64,000 bases of DNA from Aristolochia californica. Its lineage: Eukaryota > Streptophyta > Magnoliopsida > Piperales > Aristolochiaceae. The stretch spans positions 22,105,981 through 22,169,980 of the forward strand of contig JARWKL010000008.1 in the NCBI GenBank assembly GCA_029961685.1. The letters run 5' to 3'. Shown here piece by piece: positions 1-12,360 of this stretch. The translations under genes and the position numbers were made by a program. Every line of letters begins with the position of its first letter. Positions within the stretch are counted from its first letter, which is position 1. The notes under the pieces were generated by a model. The model searched no databases. It saw nothing but the letters and a program-made list of their open reading frames with translations, and was not told where the DNA came from.

Positions 1-2140
1 ATACACAAAAGCTAGGAGAGATAGTTCCAAAGTATCTGTGATGTTTTAGGTCCACTTTCTGTAAAATAGGCAAAATGTGGGTTGGTTGGCTCAGGTAAAT
101 ATCCCACCGCACGTTAACTTGAGAATTATAATTTTTTCCACTCCTTGAAATTTTATGATCATTAGGTCATTTGCATCTTCAACATGTTCCTGGCATGCGT
201 ATCCACCACATTTAAGATATGTTAGGATCAATTTGAAATCTCTTTCTTATAAAATTCCACCAGGCTATCTAGGGTTGTACTAGTGGAATTTCCCCAACAT
301 GGATAACAAAACTTTGGTGTTCATTTTTAGTGCGTGAAAATAATTTTCTTCACTCACATTTATTATAGTTTTCAAATTCCTTCGCATACATAAACTCTAA
401 AATTTTACTTTCTTTGTGATCTATATTTGGCTTATCTTTTTGTTTACGAGAAACAGGGAGAGTGAAAAACTCAAGTTTGAAAAAAAAAAATTGAACATCC
501 AAAATGGAAATGCACAAATGCTGAGAGAGATAATTCCAAAAATTATCTGTGATTTTTTAGGTCCGCTTTTTGTAAAATAGGCAAAGAGTGGATTATTTTG
601 CTCTGGTAAATATCCCACCGCACGTTATCTTGAGAATTTTAATTTTTTCTACTCTTTGAAATTATTGGATCATTAGGTCATTTGCATCTTCAACAAGTTT
701 CTCGCATGCATATCCACCACATTTAAAACATATTAGGATCAATTACAAATCTTTTTTTATAAAATTCCACCAAGCTATCTGGGGTTGTACTAGTGGAATT
801 TCCCCAACGTGGATAACAAAACATTGGTGCTCATTTTGAGTGCGTGAAAATAATTTTCTTCACTCCCATTTATTATAGTTTTCAAATTCTTTTGCATACA
901 TAAACTCTTAAATTTTCATTTTGTTGTGATCTATATTTGCCTTATCTTTTTGTTTACGACAAAACAGCGAGAGTGAAAAACTCAAGTTTGAAAAAAAAAA
1001 TTGAACATCTAAAATGGAAATGAACAAATTCTGAGAGTGATAATTCCAGAAAGTATTTGTGATTTTTTAGGTCCGCTTTTGTAAAATAGGCAAAAAGTGG
1101 GTTGTTTGGCTCACCGCACGTTAACTTGAGAATTTTAATTTTTTCTACTCCTTGAAAATTTTGGATTAATAGGTCATTTTCATCTTCAACATGTTTCAAG
1201 CATGCATATCCACCATATTTAAAACATGTTAAGATCAATTAGAAATCTCTTTCTTATAAAATTCCACCAAACTATCTGGGGTTGTACTAGTGGAATTTCA
1301 CCAAGGTGGATAACAAAACTTTGGTGTTCATTTTTAATGCATGAAAATAATTTTCTGCACTCACATTTATTATAGTTTTCAAATTCGATTGCATACATAA
1401 ACTGTAAAATTTTTATTTTGTTGTGATCTATATTTGCCTTATCTTTTGTTTACAAAAAAACTGGGAGAGCAAAAAACTCAAGTTTGAAAAAAAAAAAATT
1501 GAACATCCAAAATGGCAATGCACAAATGTTGAGAGAGAGATAATTCCAAAAAGTATCTGTGATTTTTTAGGTCCGCTTTTAGTAAAATAGGCAAAAAGAG
1601 GGTTGTTTGGCTCTGGTAAATATCCCACCACACGTTAACTTCAGAATTTTAATTTTTTCTACTCCTTGAAATTTTTGAATTAGGTCATTTGCATCTTCAA
1701 CATGTTTTTGGCATGCATATCCACCACATTTTAAACATATTAGGATCAATTAGGAATCCCCTTCTCATAAAATTCCACCAAGCTATTTGGGGTTGTACTA
1801 GTGGAATTTCCCCAACGTGGATAACATAACTTTGGTGTTCATTTTTAGTGCGTGAAAATAATTTTCTTCTCTCACATTTATTACAGTTTTCAAATTATTT
1901 TCCATACATAAACTGTTAAATTTTCATTTTGTTGTGATCTACGTTCACCTTATATTTTTGTTTTTGAGAAAACTGGGAGAGTGAAAAACTCAAGTTTGAA
2001 AAAAAAATGAACATCAAAATTGGAAATGCACTAATGCTGAGAGAGATAATTCCAAAAAGTATTTGTGAATTGTTAGGTCCACTTTTTGTAAAATAGGCAA
2101 ACAGTGGGTTGTTTGGCTCAAGTAAATATCCCACCACACG
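1..2140. repeat. Monomer block 1 (partial monomer plus anchors at 252, 762, 1259, 1770)
   Basis: The window opens inside a monomer whose first ~130 bases closely match 18655-18800 (shared ATAGTTCC, GATGTTTT and GGCAAAATGTGGGTTGG variants). The monomer around 760-1130 is type a (ACATTGGTGCTCATTTTGAG near 815) and that around 1260-1640 is type b (TTCGATTGCATACATAAACTGT near 1384), the same order as at 15.4-16.0, 18.9-19.5, 29.7-30.3 and 39.3-40.0 kb. A deletion of about 13 bp removes part of the GGTAAATATCC block near 1110. The 1770-2140 part matches about 35.23-35.6 kb. No gene is present. Confidence 0.85.
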
Positions 2141-4620
2141 TTAACTTGTGAATTTTAATTTTTTCTATTCCTTCAAATTTTTGGATCATTAGGTCATTTG
2201 AATCTTCAACATGTTTCTGGCATGCATATCCACCACATTTAAAACATGTTAGGATCAATTAGAAATTTCTTTCTTATAAAATTCCACCAGGCTATCTGGT
2301 GATGTACTGGTGGAATTTCCCCAACGTGGATAACAAAACTATGCTGTTCATTTTTACTGCTTCAAAATAATTATTTTCATGCACATTTATTATAGTTTTC
2401 AAAATCTATTGCATACATAAACTCTAAAATTTTCATTTTGTTGTGATCTATATTTGCCTTATCTTTTAGTTTAAGAGAAAACTGCGAGAGTGAAAAACTC
2501 AAGTTTGAAAAAAAAAATGTAACATCCAAAATGGAAGTACACAAATGCTGAAAGAGATAATTCCAAAAAGTTTTTGTGATTTTTTAGGTCCAGTTTTTGT
2601 AAAATAGGCAAAAAGTGGGTTGTTTGGCTCTAGTAAATATCCCACCGCACATTAACTTGAGAATTTTACTTTTTTCTTTTCCTTGAAATTTTTGGATCAT
2701 TAGGTCATTTGCATCTTCAACATGTTTCTGGCATGCATGTCCACCACATTTAAAACATCTTAGGATCAATTAGAAATCTCTTTCGTATAAAATTCCACCA
2801 AGCTATCTGGGGTTGTACTTGTGGTATTTCCCCAACGTGGATAACAAAACTATGGTGTTCATTTTTAGTGCATGAAAATAATTTTCTTCATACACATTTA
2901 TTAGAGTTTTCAAACTCTTTTGCATACGTAAAATCTAAAATTTTCATTTTGTTGTGATCTATATTTGCCTTATCTTTTTGTTTACGAGAATACTACGAGA
3001 GTGAAAAACTCAAGTTTGAAAAAAAAAATGTAACATCCAAAATGGAAATACACAAATGCTGAGAGAGATAATTCCAAAAAGTGTCTGTGATTTTTTAGGT
3101 CCTCTTTTTGTAAAATAGGCAAAAAGTGGGTTGTTTGGCTCTGGTAAATATCCCACCGCACCTTAACTAGAGAATTTTAATTTTTCTACTCCTTGAAAAT
3201 TTTGAATCATTACGTCATTTGCATCTTCAACATTTTTCTGGCATGCATATCCACCACATTTAAAACATGTTAGGATCAGTTAGAAATCTCTTTCTTAGAA
3301 AATTCCACCAAGCTATCTCGGGTTGTACTAGTGGAATTTCCCCAACGTGGACAAAAAAACTTTGGTGTTCATTTTTAGTGCATGAAAATAATTTTCTTCA
3401 CTCACATTTATTATGGTTTTCAAACTCTGTTGCATACATAAACTCTAAAATTTTCATTTTGTTGTGATCTATATTTGCCTTATCTTTTTGTTTACGAGAA
3501 AACTAGGAAAGCGAAACACTCAACTTTGAAAAAAAAAATTGAACATCCAAAATGGAAATGCACAAATGCTGAGAGAGAGATAATGCAAAAAAGTATATGT
3601 GATTTTTTAGGTCCGCTTTTTGTAAAATAGGCAAAAAGTGAGTTGTTTGGCTTTGGTTAATATCCCACCGCACCTTAACTTGAGAATTTTATTTTTTTGT
3701 ACTCGAAATTTTTGGATCATTAGGTCATTTGCATCTACAACATATTTCTGGCATGCATATCCACCATGTTTAAAACATGTTAGGATCAATTAGAAATCTC
3801 TTCCTTATAAAATTCAACCAAGCTATCTGGGGTTGAACTAGTTGAATTTCCCCAACGTGGATAACAAAACTTTGGTGTTCATTCTAAGTGCGTGAAAGTA
3901 ATTTTCTCCATGCACATTTATTATAGTTTTCATATTCTTTTGCATACATAAACTCTAAAATTTTCATTTTGTTGTGATCTATATTTGCCTTATCTTTTTG
4001 TTTAGGAGAAAACTGCGAGTGTGAAAAAATCAAGTTTTAAAAAAAAAAGTTACTTCCAAAATGGTATTACACAAATGCTGAGAGAGATAGTTCCAAAAAG
4101 TATCTATAAGCTTTTAGGTCCGCTTTTTGTAAAATAGGCAAAAAGTGGGTTGTTTACCTCTAGTAAATGTCCCACCGCATGTTAACTTGAGAATTATAAT
4201 TTTTCTACTCCTCTAAATTTTTGGATCATTAGGTCATTTGCATCTTCAACATGTTTCTGGCATGCTTATCCACCACATTTTAAACATGTTAGGATCAATT
4301 AGAAATCTCTATCTTTTAAAATTCCGCCAAGTTATCTGGGGATGTACTAGTGGAATTGCCCCAACGTGGATAACAAAACTTTGGTGTTCATTTTTAGTGC
4401 GTGAAAATAATTTTCTTCACTCACATTTGTTATAGTTTTCAAATTATTTTGCTTACATCAACTCTTAAATTTTCATTTTGTTGTGATTGGTATTTGCCTT
4501 ATCTTTTTGTTCACAAGAAAACTGGGAGAGTAAAAAACTCAACTTTGAAAAAAAAAAATGTAACATCCAAAATGGAAATACACAAATGCTGAGAGAGATA
4601 ATTCCAAAAAGTATCTATGA
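2140..4620. repeat. Monomer series 2 (anchors 2279, 2790, 3300, 3810, 4319)
   Basis: These monomers recur in the same order at 36.4-38.6 kb with a steady offset near 33.97 kb (2790/36760, 3300/37270, 3810/37779, 4319/38288). Part of the series also recurs at 9.6-11.0 kb with an offset near 7.13 kb (2790/9921, 3300/10431, 3810/10944). Shared private variants include GCATGCATGTCCACC near 2740/36707, GCGAAACACTCAACTTTG near 3510/37482, and the altered stem-loop at 3810/10944/37779. The recurrence implies duplication of a multi-monomer segment rather than independent single-monomer spread. Confidence 0.75.
3810..3849. other. Stem-loop with paired substitution in both arms
   Basis: The left arm reads AAATTCAAC (3810-3818) and the right arm GTTGAATTT (3841-3849). 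Compared with the usual AAATTCCAC/GTGGAATTT, one base changed in each arm and pairing is kept (a C-G pair became A-T). The loop is still 22 nt. The same double change occurs at 10944-10982 and 37779-37818, in monomers that are homologous by position in their series. Confidence 0.75.
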
Positions 4621-7600
4621 TTTTTTAGGTCCGCTTTTGTAAATTTGGCAAAAAGTGGGTTCTTTGGCTCTGGTAAATATCCCACCGCACGTTAACTTGA
4701 GAATTTTAATTCTTTCTACTCCTTGAAATTTTATGATCCTAAGGTCATTTGCATCTTCAAAATGTTTCTGGCATGCATATCCACCACATTTAAAACATGT
4801 TAGGATCAATTAGAAATCTCTTTCTTATAAAATTCCACCTAGCTATCTGGGGTTGTACTATTGGAATTTCCCCAAAGTGGATAACAAAACTTTGGTGTTC
4901 ATTTTTAGTGCGTGAAAATAACTTTCTTCACTCACAATAATTATAGTTTTCAAATAATTTTTCATACATAAACTCTAAAATTTTCATTTTGTTGTGATCT
5001 ATATTTGCCTTATCTTTTTGTTTACGAGAAAACTGCGAGAGTAAAAAACTCAAGTTTGAAAAAAAAAATGTAACATCCAAAATGGAATTACAAAAATGCT
5101 GAGACAGATAGTTCCAAAAGGTATCTGTGAATTTTTTGGTCTGCTTTGTAAAATAGGCAACAAGTGTGTTGTTTTGCTCTGGTAAATATCCCACCGCAAG
5201 TTAACTTGAGAATTATAATTTTTCTACTTCTTGAAATTTTTGGATCATTAGGTCATTTGCATCTTCAATATGTTTCTGGCATGGACATCCACAACATTTA
5301 AAACATGATAGGATCAATTAGAAATCTCTTTCTTATAAAATTCCACCAAGCTCTCTGGGGCTGTACTAGTGGAATTTCCCCTACATGGATAATAAAACTT
5401 TGGTGTTCATTTTAGTGTGTGAAAATAATTTTCTTCACTCATATTTATAATAGTTTTCAAATTTTTTTGCATACATAAACTCTTAGATTTTCATTTTATA
5501 GTGATCTATATTTGCCTTATCTTTTTGTTTATGAGAAAACTGGGAGAGTGAAAAACTCAAGTTTGAAAAAAAAAATGTAACATCCAAAATGGAAATACAC
5601 AAATGCTGAGAGAGATAATTCCAAAAATTATCTATGATTTTTTAGGTCCATTTTTTTTAAAATAGACAAAAAGTGGGTTCTTTGGCTCTGGTGAATATCC
5701 CACCGCACGTTACCTTGAGAATTTAATTTTTTCTACACCTTGAAATTTTATGATCCTTAGATCATTTGCATCTTCAACATGTTTATGGCATGCATATCCA
5801 CCGCATTTAAAACATGTTAGGAACAATTAGAAATCCTTTTTTTATAAACTTCCACCAATCTATCAGGGGTTGTACTAGTGGAATTTCCCCAACATGGATA
5901 ATAAAACTTTGGTTTTCATTTTTTTCTTCACTCACATTTATTATAGTTTTCAATTTATTTTGCATACATAAACTCTAAAATTTTCATTTTGTTGCGAGCT
6001 ATATTTGCCTTATCTTTTTGTTTACGAGAAAACTGGGAGAGTGAAAAACTGAATTTTGAAAAAAAAAAAATTGAACATCCAAAATGGAAATGCACAAATG
6101 CTGTGAGAGATAATTCCAAAAAGTATCAGTAATGTTTTAAGTCCGCTTTTTGTAAAATAGGCAAAGAGTGGGTAGTTTGGCTCTTGTAAATATCCCACCG
6201 CACTTTAACTTGAGAATTTTAATGTTTTCTACTCATTGAAATTTTATGATCATCAGGTCATTTGCATCTTCAACATGTTTCTGGCATGCATATCCACCAC
6301 ATTTAAAACATGTTAGGATCAATTAGAAATCACTTTCTTATAAAATTCCACCAAGCTATCTGGGGTTGTACTAGTGGGATTTCCCCAACGTGGATAACAA
6401 AACTTTAGTGTTCATTTTTAGGGCGTGAAAATAATTTTCTTCACTTACATTTATTATAGTTTTCAAATTATTTTGCATGGATAAACTCTAAAATTTTCAT
6501 TTTGTTGTGATCTATATTTGCCTTATCTTTTTGCTTACAAGAGAACTGGGTGAGTGAAAAACTCAAGTTTGAAAAAAAAAATTTAACATCCAAAATGGAA
6601 ATGCACAAATGCTAAGAGAGATAATTACAAAAAGTATATGTGATTTCTTACGTCCGTTTTTTTGTAAAATAGGCAAAAAGTGGGTTCTTTGGCTCTAGTA
6701 AATATCCCACCACACGTTAACTTGAGAATTTTAATTTTTTCTACTCCTTGAAATTTTATGATCATTAGGTCATTTGCTTCTTCAACATGTTTCTGGCATG
6801 CATATCCACCACATTTAAAACATGTTAGGTTCAATTAGAAATATCTTTCTTATAAAATTCCACCAAGCTATCTGGGATTGTACTAGTGGAATTTCTCCAA
6901 GGTGGATTACAAAACTATGGTGTTCATTTTTAGTGCGTGAAAATAATTTTATTCCCTCACATATATTATAGTTTTCAAATTGTTTTACATACATAAACTC
7001 TAAAATTTAAATTTTGTTGTGATGTATATTTTCCTTATCATTTTGTTTATAAGAAAACTGGGCGAGAGAAAAACTCAAGTTTGAAAAAAAAATTGGACAA
7101 CCAAAATGGAAATACACAAATGCTGAGAGAGATAATTCGAAAAAGTATCTGTGATATTTTAGGTCCACTTTTTGTAAAATAGGCAAAAAGTGGGTTGTTT
7201 GGCTCTGGTAAATATCCCACCGCACTTTAACTTGAGAATATAATTTTTTTCTTCTCCTAGAAATTTTTGGATCATTAGGTCATTTGCCTCTTCAATATGT
7301 TTCTAGCATGCATATACAACACATTTAAAACATTTTAGGATCAATTAGAAATCTCTTTTTAGTAAAATTCCACCAAGGTATCTGGGATTGTCCTTGTGGA
7401 ATTTCCCCAACGTGGATAACAAAACATTGGTGTTCATTTTTTGTGCGTGAAAATAACTATCTCCACTCCCATTTTTTATAGTTTTCAAATTCTTTTGCAT
7501 ACATAAACTCTAAAATTTTCATTTTTATGTGATCTATACTTGCCTTATCTTTTTGTTTACGAGAAAACTGGGAGAGTGAAAAACTCAAGTTTGAAAAAAA

Positions 7601-9500
7601 AAAAATTGAACATCCAAAATAGAAATGCTCATATGCAGAGAGAGATAATTCCAAAAAGTATCAGTGATTTTTTAGGTCCGCTTTTGTAAAATAGCCAAAA
7701 ATTGAGTTGTTTGGCTTTGGTAAATATCCCACCGCACGTCAACATAAGCATTTTAATTTTTTCTACTCCTTGAAATTTTTGGATCATTAAGATATCTGCA
7801 TCTTCAACATATTTCTGGCATGCATATCCACCACATTTAAAACATATTAGGATCAATTAGAATTCTCTTTCTTATAAAATTCCACCAAGCTATCTAGGGT
7901 TGTACTAGAGGAATTTCCCCAACGTGGATAACAAAACTTTGTTGTTCATTTTTAGTGCGTGAAATTAATTTTCTTCACTCACATTTATTATATTTTTCAA
8001 ATTCTTTTCCATACATAAACTCTAAATTTTTCATTTTGTTGTGATCCATATTTTCCTTATCTTTTTGTTTACGAGAAAACTGGGAGAGAGAAAAACTCAA
8101 GTTTGCAAAAAAAAATGTAACATCTAAAATGGAAATACACAAATGCTGAGAGAGATAATTCAAAAAAGTATGTTTCATTTTTTAGGTCCACTTTTTGTAA
8201 AATAGGCAAAAAGTGGGTTGTTTGGCTCTGGAAAATATCCCACCGTACGTTAACTTGAGAATTTTAATATTTTCTACTCCTTGAAATTTTATGATCATTA
8301 GGTCATTAGCATCTACAACATTTTCCTGGCATGCATATCCACCACATTTAAAACATGTTAGGATCAATTAGAAATCTCTTTCTTATAAAATTCCACCATG
8401 CTATCTGGGGTTGTACTAGTGGAATTTCCCCAACGTGGATAACAAAACTTTGGTGTTCATTTTTAGAGCATGAAAATAATTTTCTTCACTCACATTTATT
8501 ATAGTTTTCAAATTCTTTTGCATACATAAACTCTAAAATTTTCATTTTGTTGTGATCTATATTTGCCTTATCTTTTTGTTTATGAGAACACTCAGAGAGT
8601 GAAAAACTAAAATTTGAAAGAAAAAAAATTGAAAATCCAAAATGCAAAAGCAGAAATGTAGAGAGGGATAATTTCAAAAAGTATATGTGGTTTTTGTGTC
8701 CGCTTTTTTGTAAAATAGGCAAAAAGTTGGTTGTTTGGCTCTTGTAAATATCCCACTGCAAGTTAACTTGAGAATTTTAATTTTTTTGACTCCTCAAAAT
8801 TTTTGGATCAATAGGTCATTTGCATCTTCAACTTGTTTCTGGCAAGCATATCCACCACATTTAAAACATGTTAGGATCAATTAGAAATCTCTTTCTGATA
8901 AAATTCCACCAAGCTATCTGGGGTTGTACTAGTAGAATTTCCCCAACGTGGATAACAAAACTTTGGTTTTCATTTTGGTGCGTGAAATTTTTTTTCTTCA
9001 CTCACATTTATTATAGTTTTCTAAATCATTTGCATACATAAACTCTAAAATTTTCATTTTGTTGTGATTTTTATTTGCCTTATCTTTTGGTTTACGAGAA
9101 AACTGCCAGAGTGAAAAACTCAAGTTAGAAAAAAAAATGTGACATCCAAAATGGAAATACACAAATGCTGAGAGACATAATTCAAAAAAGTATCTACGAT
9201 TTTTTAGGTCCGCTTTTTGTAAAATAGGCAAAAAGTGGGTTCTTTGGCTCTTGTAAACATCCCACCGAATGTTAACTTGAGAATTTTAATTTTTTCTACT
9301 CCTTGAAATTTTATGATCATTAGGTCATTTACATCTTCAACTTGTTTCTTGCATGTATATCCACCACATTTAAAACATGTAACGATCAATTAGAAAGTTC
9401 TTTCTTATAAAATTCCACCAAGCATTCTTGGGTTGTACAAGTGGAATTTCCCAAATATGGATAACAAAACTTTGGTGTTCATTTTCAGAGTGTGAAAATA
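4620..9500. repeat. Monomer series 3 (ten anchors, 4830 to 9410)
   Basis: Anchors are near 4830, 5338, 5848, 6343, 6855, 7365, 7877, 8388, 8901 and 9410. The series is collinear with 41.2-46.1 kb, apart from an internal ~834-bp loss and a two-monomer duplication in that second copy. The later part also resembles 12.4-14.9 kb. Diagnostic shared variants include GCTTACAAG plus TTTAACATCC (6533-6590 and 42223-42285), TTTGGGTTCTTTGGCTC-like GGGTTCTTTGG forms, GTTTGCAAA (8103 and 43760), GAAAGAAAAAAAATTGA (8617 and 44277) and CTGCCAGAGTG (9107 and 44762). A ~17-bp deletion lies near 5920, where TTTTTAG joins CTTCACTCAC. No gene is present. Confidence 0.75.
6272..6314. other. Paired AACATGTT palindromes flanking GCATGC, example of one per monomer
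   Basis: Two copies of the perfect 8-bp palindrome AACATGTT lie at 6272-6279 and 6307-6314, with the palindrome GCATGC at 6284-6289 between them. Most monomers keep this arrangement with 35-bp spacing between the octamers. Symmetric, regularly spaced sites of this sort could be recognised by a dimeric DNA-binding protein, but that is inference. It does not resemble the mammalian CENP-B box. Confidence 0.6.
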
Positions 9501-11030
9501 ATTTTCTTCACTCACATTTATTATAGTTTCCAAATTCTTTTGCATACATAAACTCTAAAATTTTCATTTTGTCGTGTTTTATATTTGCCTTATCTTTTTG
9601 TTTACGAGACAACTGCGAGAGTGAAAAACTCAAGTTTGAAAAAAAAAATGTAACATCCAAAATGGAAATACACAAATGCTGAGAGAGATAATTCCAAAAA
9701 GTTTTGGTAATTTTTTAGGTCCGTTTTTTGTAAAATAGGCAAAAAGTGGGTTGTTTGGCTCTAGTAAATATCCCACCACACGTTAACTTGAGAATTTTAA
9801 TTTTTTCTACACCTTGAAATTTTTGGATCATTAGGTCATTTGCATCTTCAACATGTTTCTGGCATGCCTGTCCAACACATTTAAAACATCTTAGGGTCAA
9901 TTACAAATCACTTTCTTATAAAATTCCACCAAGCTATTTGGGGTTGTACTAGTGGAATTTCCCCAACGTGGATAACAAAACTATGGTGTTCATTTTTAGT
10001 GCATGAAAAAAATTTTCTTCATGCACATTTATTATAGTTTTCAAACTCTTTTGCATACATAAACTCTAAAATTTTTATTTTGTTGTGATCTGTATTTGCC
10101 TTATCTTTTTATTTACGAGAATACTGTGAGAGTGAAAAACTCAAGTTTGAAAAAAAAAAATGTAACATCAAAAATGGAAATTCACAAATGCTGAGAGTGG
10201 TAATTCCAAAAAGTGTATGTGATTTTTTTGGTCCGCTTTTTGTAAAATTGGCAAAAAGTGGGTTGTTTGGCTCTAGTAAATATCCTACCGTACGTTAACT
10301 TGAGAATTTTAATTTTTCTACTCCTTAAAATTTTTGAATCATTACGTCATTTGCATCTTCAACATGTTTCTGTATGCATATCCACCACATTAAAAACATG
10401 TTAGGATCAATTAGAAATCTCTTTTTTAGAAAATTCTACCAAGCTATCTGGGGTTGTACTAGTGGAATTTCCCCAACGTGGATAACAAAACTTTGGTGTT
10501 TATTTTTAGTGCATGAAAATAATTTTCTTCACTCACGTTTATTATGGTTTTCAAATTCTGTTGCATACATAAACTCTAAAATTTTCATTTTGTTGTGATC
10601 TATATTTGCCTTATCTTTTTGTTTACGAGAAAACTAGGAGAGCGAAAAACTCAAGTTTGAAAAAAGAAATTGAACATCCAAATTGGAAATGCACAAATGC
10701 TGAGAGAGAGATAATTCAAAAAAGTATCTATGATTTTTTAGGTCCGCTTTTTGTAAAATAGGCAAAAAGTGAGTTGTTTGGCTCTGGTAAATATCCCACC
10801 GCACGTTAGCTTGAGAATTTTAATTTTTTCTACTCTTCAAAATTTTTGGATTATTAGGTCATTTGCATCTTCAACATATTTCTGGCAAGTATATCCATCA
10901 CATTTAAAACATGTTAGGATCAATTAGAAATCTCTTCCTTATAAAATTCAACCAAGCTATCTAGGTTGTACTAGTTGAATTTCCCCAACGTGGATAACAA
11001 AACTTTGGTGTTAATTTTGAGTGCGTGAAA
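9500..11030. repeat. Monomer series 2, partial copy (anchors 9921, 10431, 10944)
   Basis: Three monomers match 2.5-4.0 kb and 36.5-37.9 kb in order and in private variants, such as AAACATCTTAGG near 9886, the TTAGAAAATTC form of the anchor region near 10427, and the altered stem-loop at 10944. Divergence from both other copies is visible throughout, so this is an older duplicate than the central higher-order repeat. Confidence 0.7.
10944..10982. other. Stem-loop with paired substitution (second instance)
   Basis: The left arm AAATTCAAC (10944-10952) pairs with the right arm GTTGAATTT (10974-10982); the loop is 21 nt. It shares its double substitution with 3810-3849 and 37779-37818, so the change predates duplication of the series. 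Confidence 0.7.
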
Positions 11031-12360
11031 ATTATTTTCTTCATGCACATTTCTTATAGTTTTCAAATTCTATTGCATACAAAAACTCTAAAATTTTCAT
11101 TTTGTTGTGATCTATATTTGCCTTATCTTTTTGTTTACGAGAAAAGTGCGAGAGTGAAAAACTCAAGTTTGAAAAAAAAAATTGAACATCCAAAATGGAA
11201 ATGCACAAATGCTGAGAGTCATAATTCAAGAAAGTATATGTGATTTTTTAGGTCCGCTTTTGTAAAATGGGCAAAAAGTGAGTTGCTTGGCTCTAGTAAA
11301 AATCCCACCACACGTTAACTTGAGAATTTTAATTTCTTCTACTCCTTGAAAATTTTGGATTATTAGGTCGTTTGCATCTTCAATATATTTCTGGCATGAA
11401 TATCCACCATATTTAAAACATGTTAAGATCAATTAGAAATCTCTTTCTTATAAAATTCCACCAAGCTATCTGGGTTGTACTAGTGGAATTTCACCAACGT
11501 GGATAACAAAACTTTGGTGTTCATTTTTAGTGCATGAAAATAATTTTCTACTCTCACATTTATTATAGTTTTCAAATTCGATTGCATTCATAAACTGTAA
11601 AATTTTCATTTTTTTGTGATCTATATTTGCCTTATCTTTTTGTTTACGAGAAAACTGGGAGAGCGAAAAACTCAAGTTTGAAAAAAAAAATTGAACATCC
11701 AAAATGGAAATGCACAAATACTGAGAGAGAGAAAATTCCAAAAACTATTTGTCATTTTTTAGGTCCGGTTTTTGTAAAATACGCAAAACGTAAGTTGTTT
11801 GGCTCTAGTAAATATCCCACCGCATGTTAACTTGACAATTTTAATTTTTTTTACTCCTCAAAATTTTTGGATCATTAGGTCATTTGCATGTTCAACATAT
11901 TTTTGGCAAGCATATCCACCACATTTAAAACATGTAAGGATCAATTAGAAATCTCTTCCTTATAAAATTTCACCAAGCTATATGGGGTTGTGCAAGTGGA
12001 ATTTCCCCAACGTGGATAACAAAACTTTGGTGTTCATTTTTAGGGCATGAAAATAATTTTCTTCATGCACACTTATTATAGTTTTCAAATTCTTTTGCAT
12101 ACATAAACTCTAAAATTTTCATTTTGTTGTGATCTATATTTGCCTTATGTTTTTGTATAAGAGAAAACTGGGAGAGTGAAAAACTCAAGTTTGAAAAAGA
12201 AAAAATTGAACATCCAAAATGGAAATGCACAAATGTTGTGAGGGATAATTCCAAAAAATATCTGTGATTTTTTAGGTCCGCTTTTTTAAAATAGGCAAAA
12301 AGTGGGTTGTTTGGCTCTAGTAAATATCCCACCGCACGTTAACTAAAAAATTTTAATTTT
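11030..12360. repeat. Monomers of types b and c (anchors 11453, 11965)
   Basis: The monomer near 11578 carries the type b mark (TTCGATTGCATTCATAAACTGT). The next one carries the type c mark (AAATTTCACC followed by CTATATGG and GGTTGTGC near 11965-11995). The b-then-c order is the same as at 15.9-16.4, 19.4-19.9, 30.1-31.2 and 39.8-40.3 kb. The preceding type a mark is only partly present (TTAATTTTGAGTG near 11011). Confidence 0.7.

Noticed and set aside
4615..4809. Recurrent ~61-codon minus-strand open frame with a CFKCGGYACQKH zinc-knuckle-like string, present in dozens of monomers
   Set aside because: It starts only at TTG, ends at a stop codon fixed in the monomer, and recurs because the monomer recurs. 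Many copies are broken by frameshifts or stops, the Cys/His spacing matches no zinc-knuckle pattern I know, and no splice or promoter context is evident. A test of synonymous versus non-synonymous change over all monomers would settle it.
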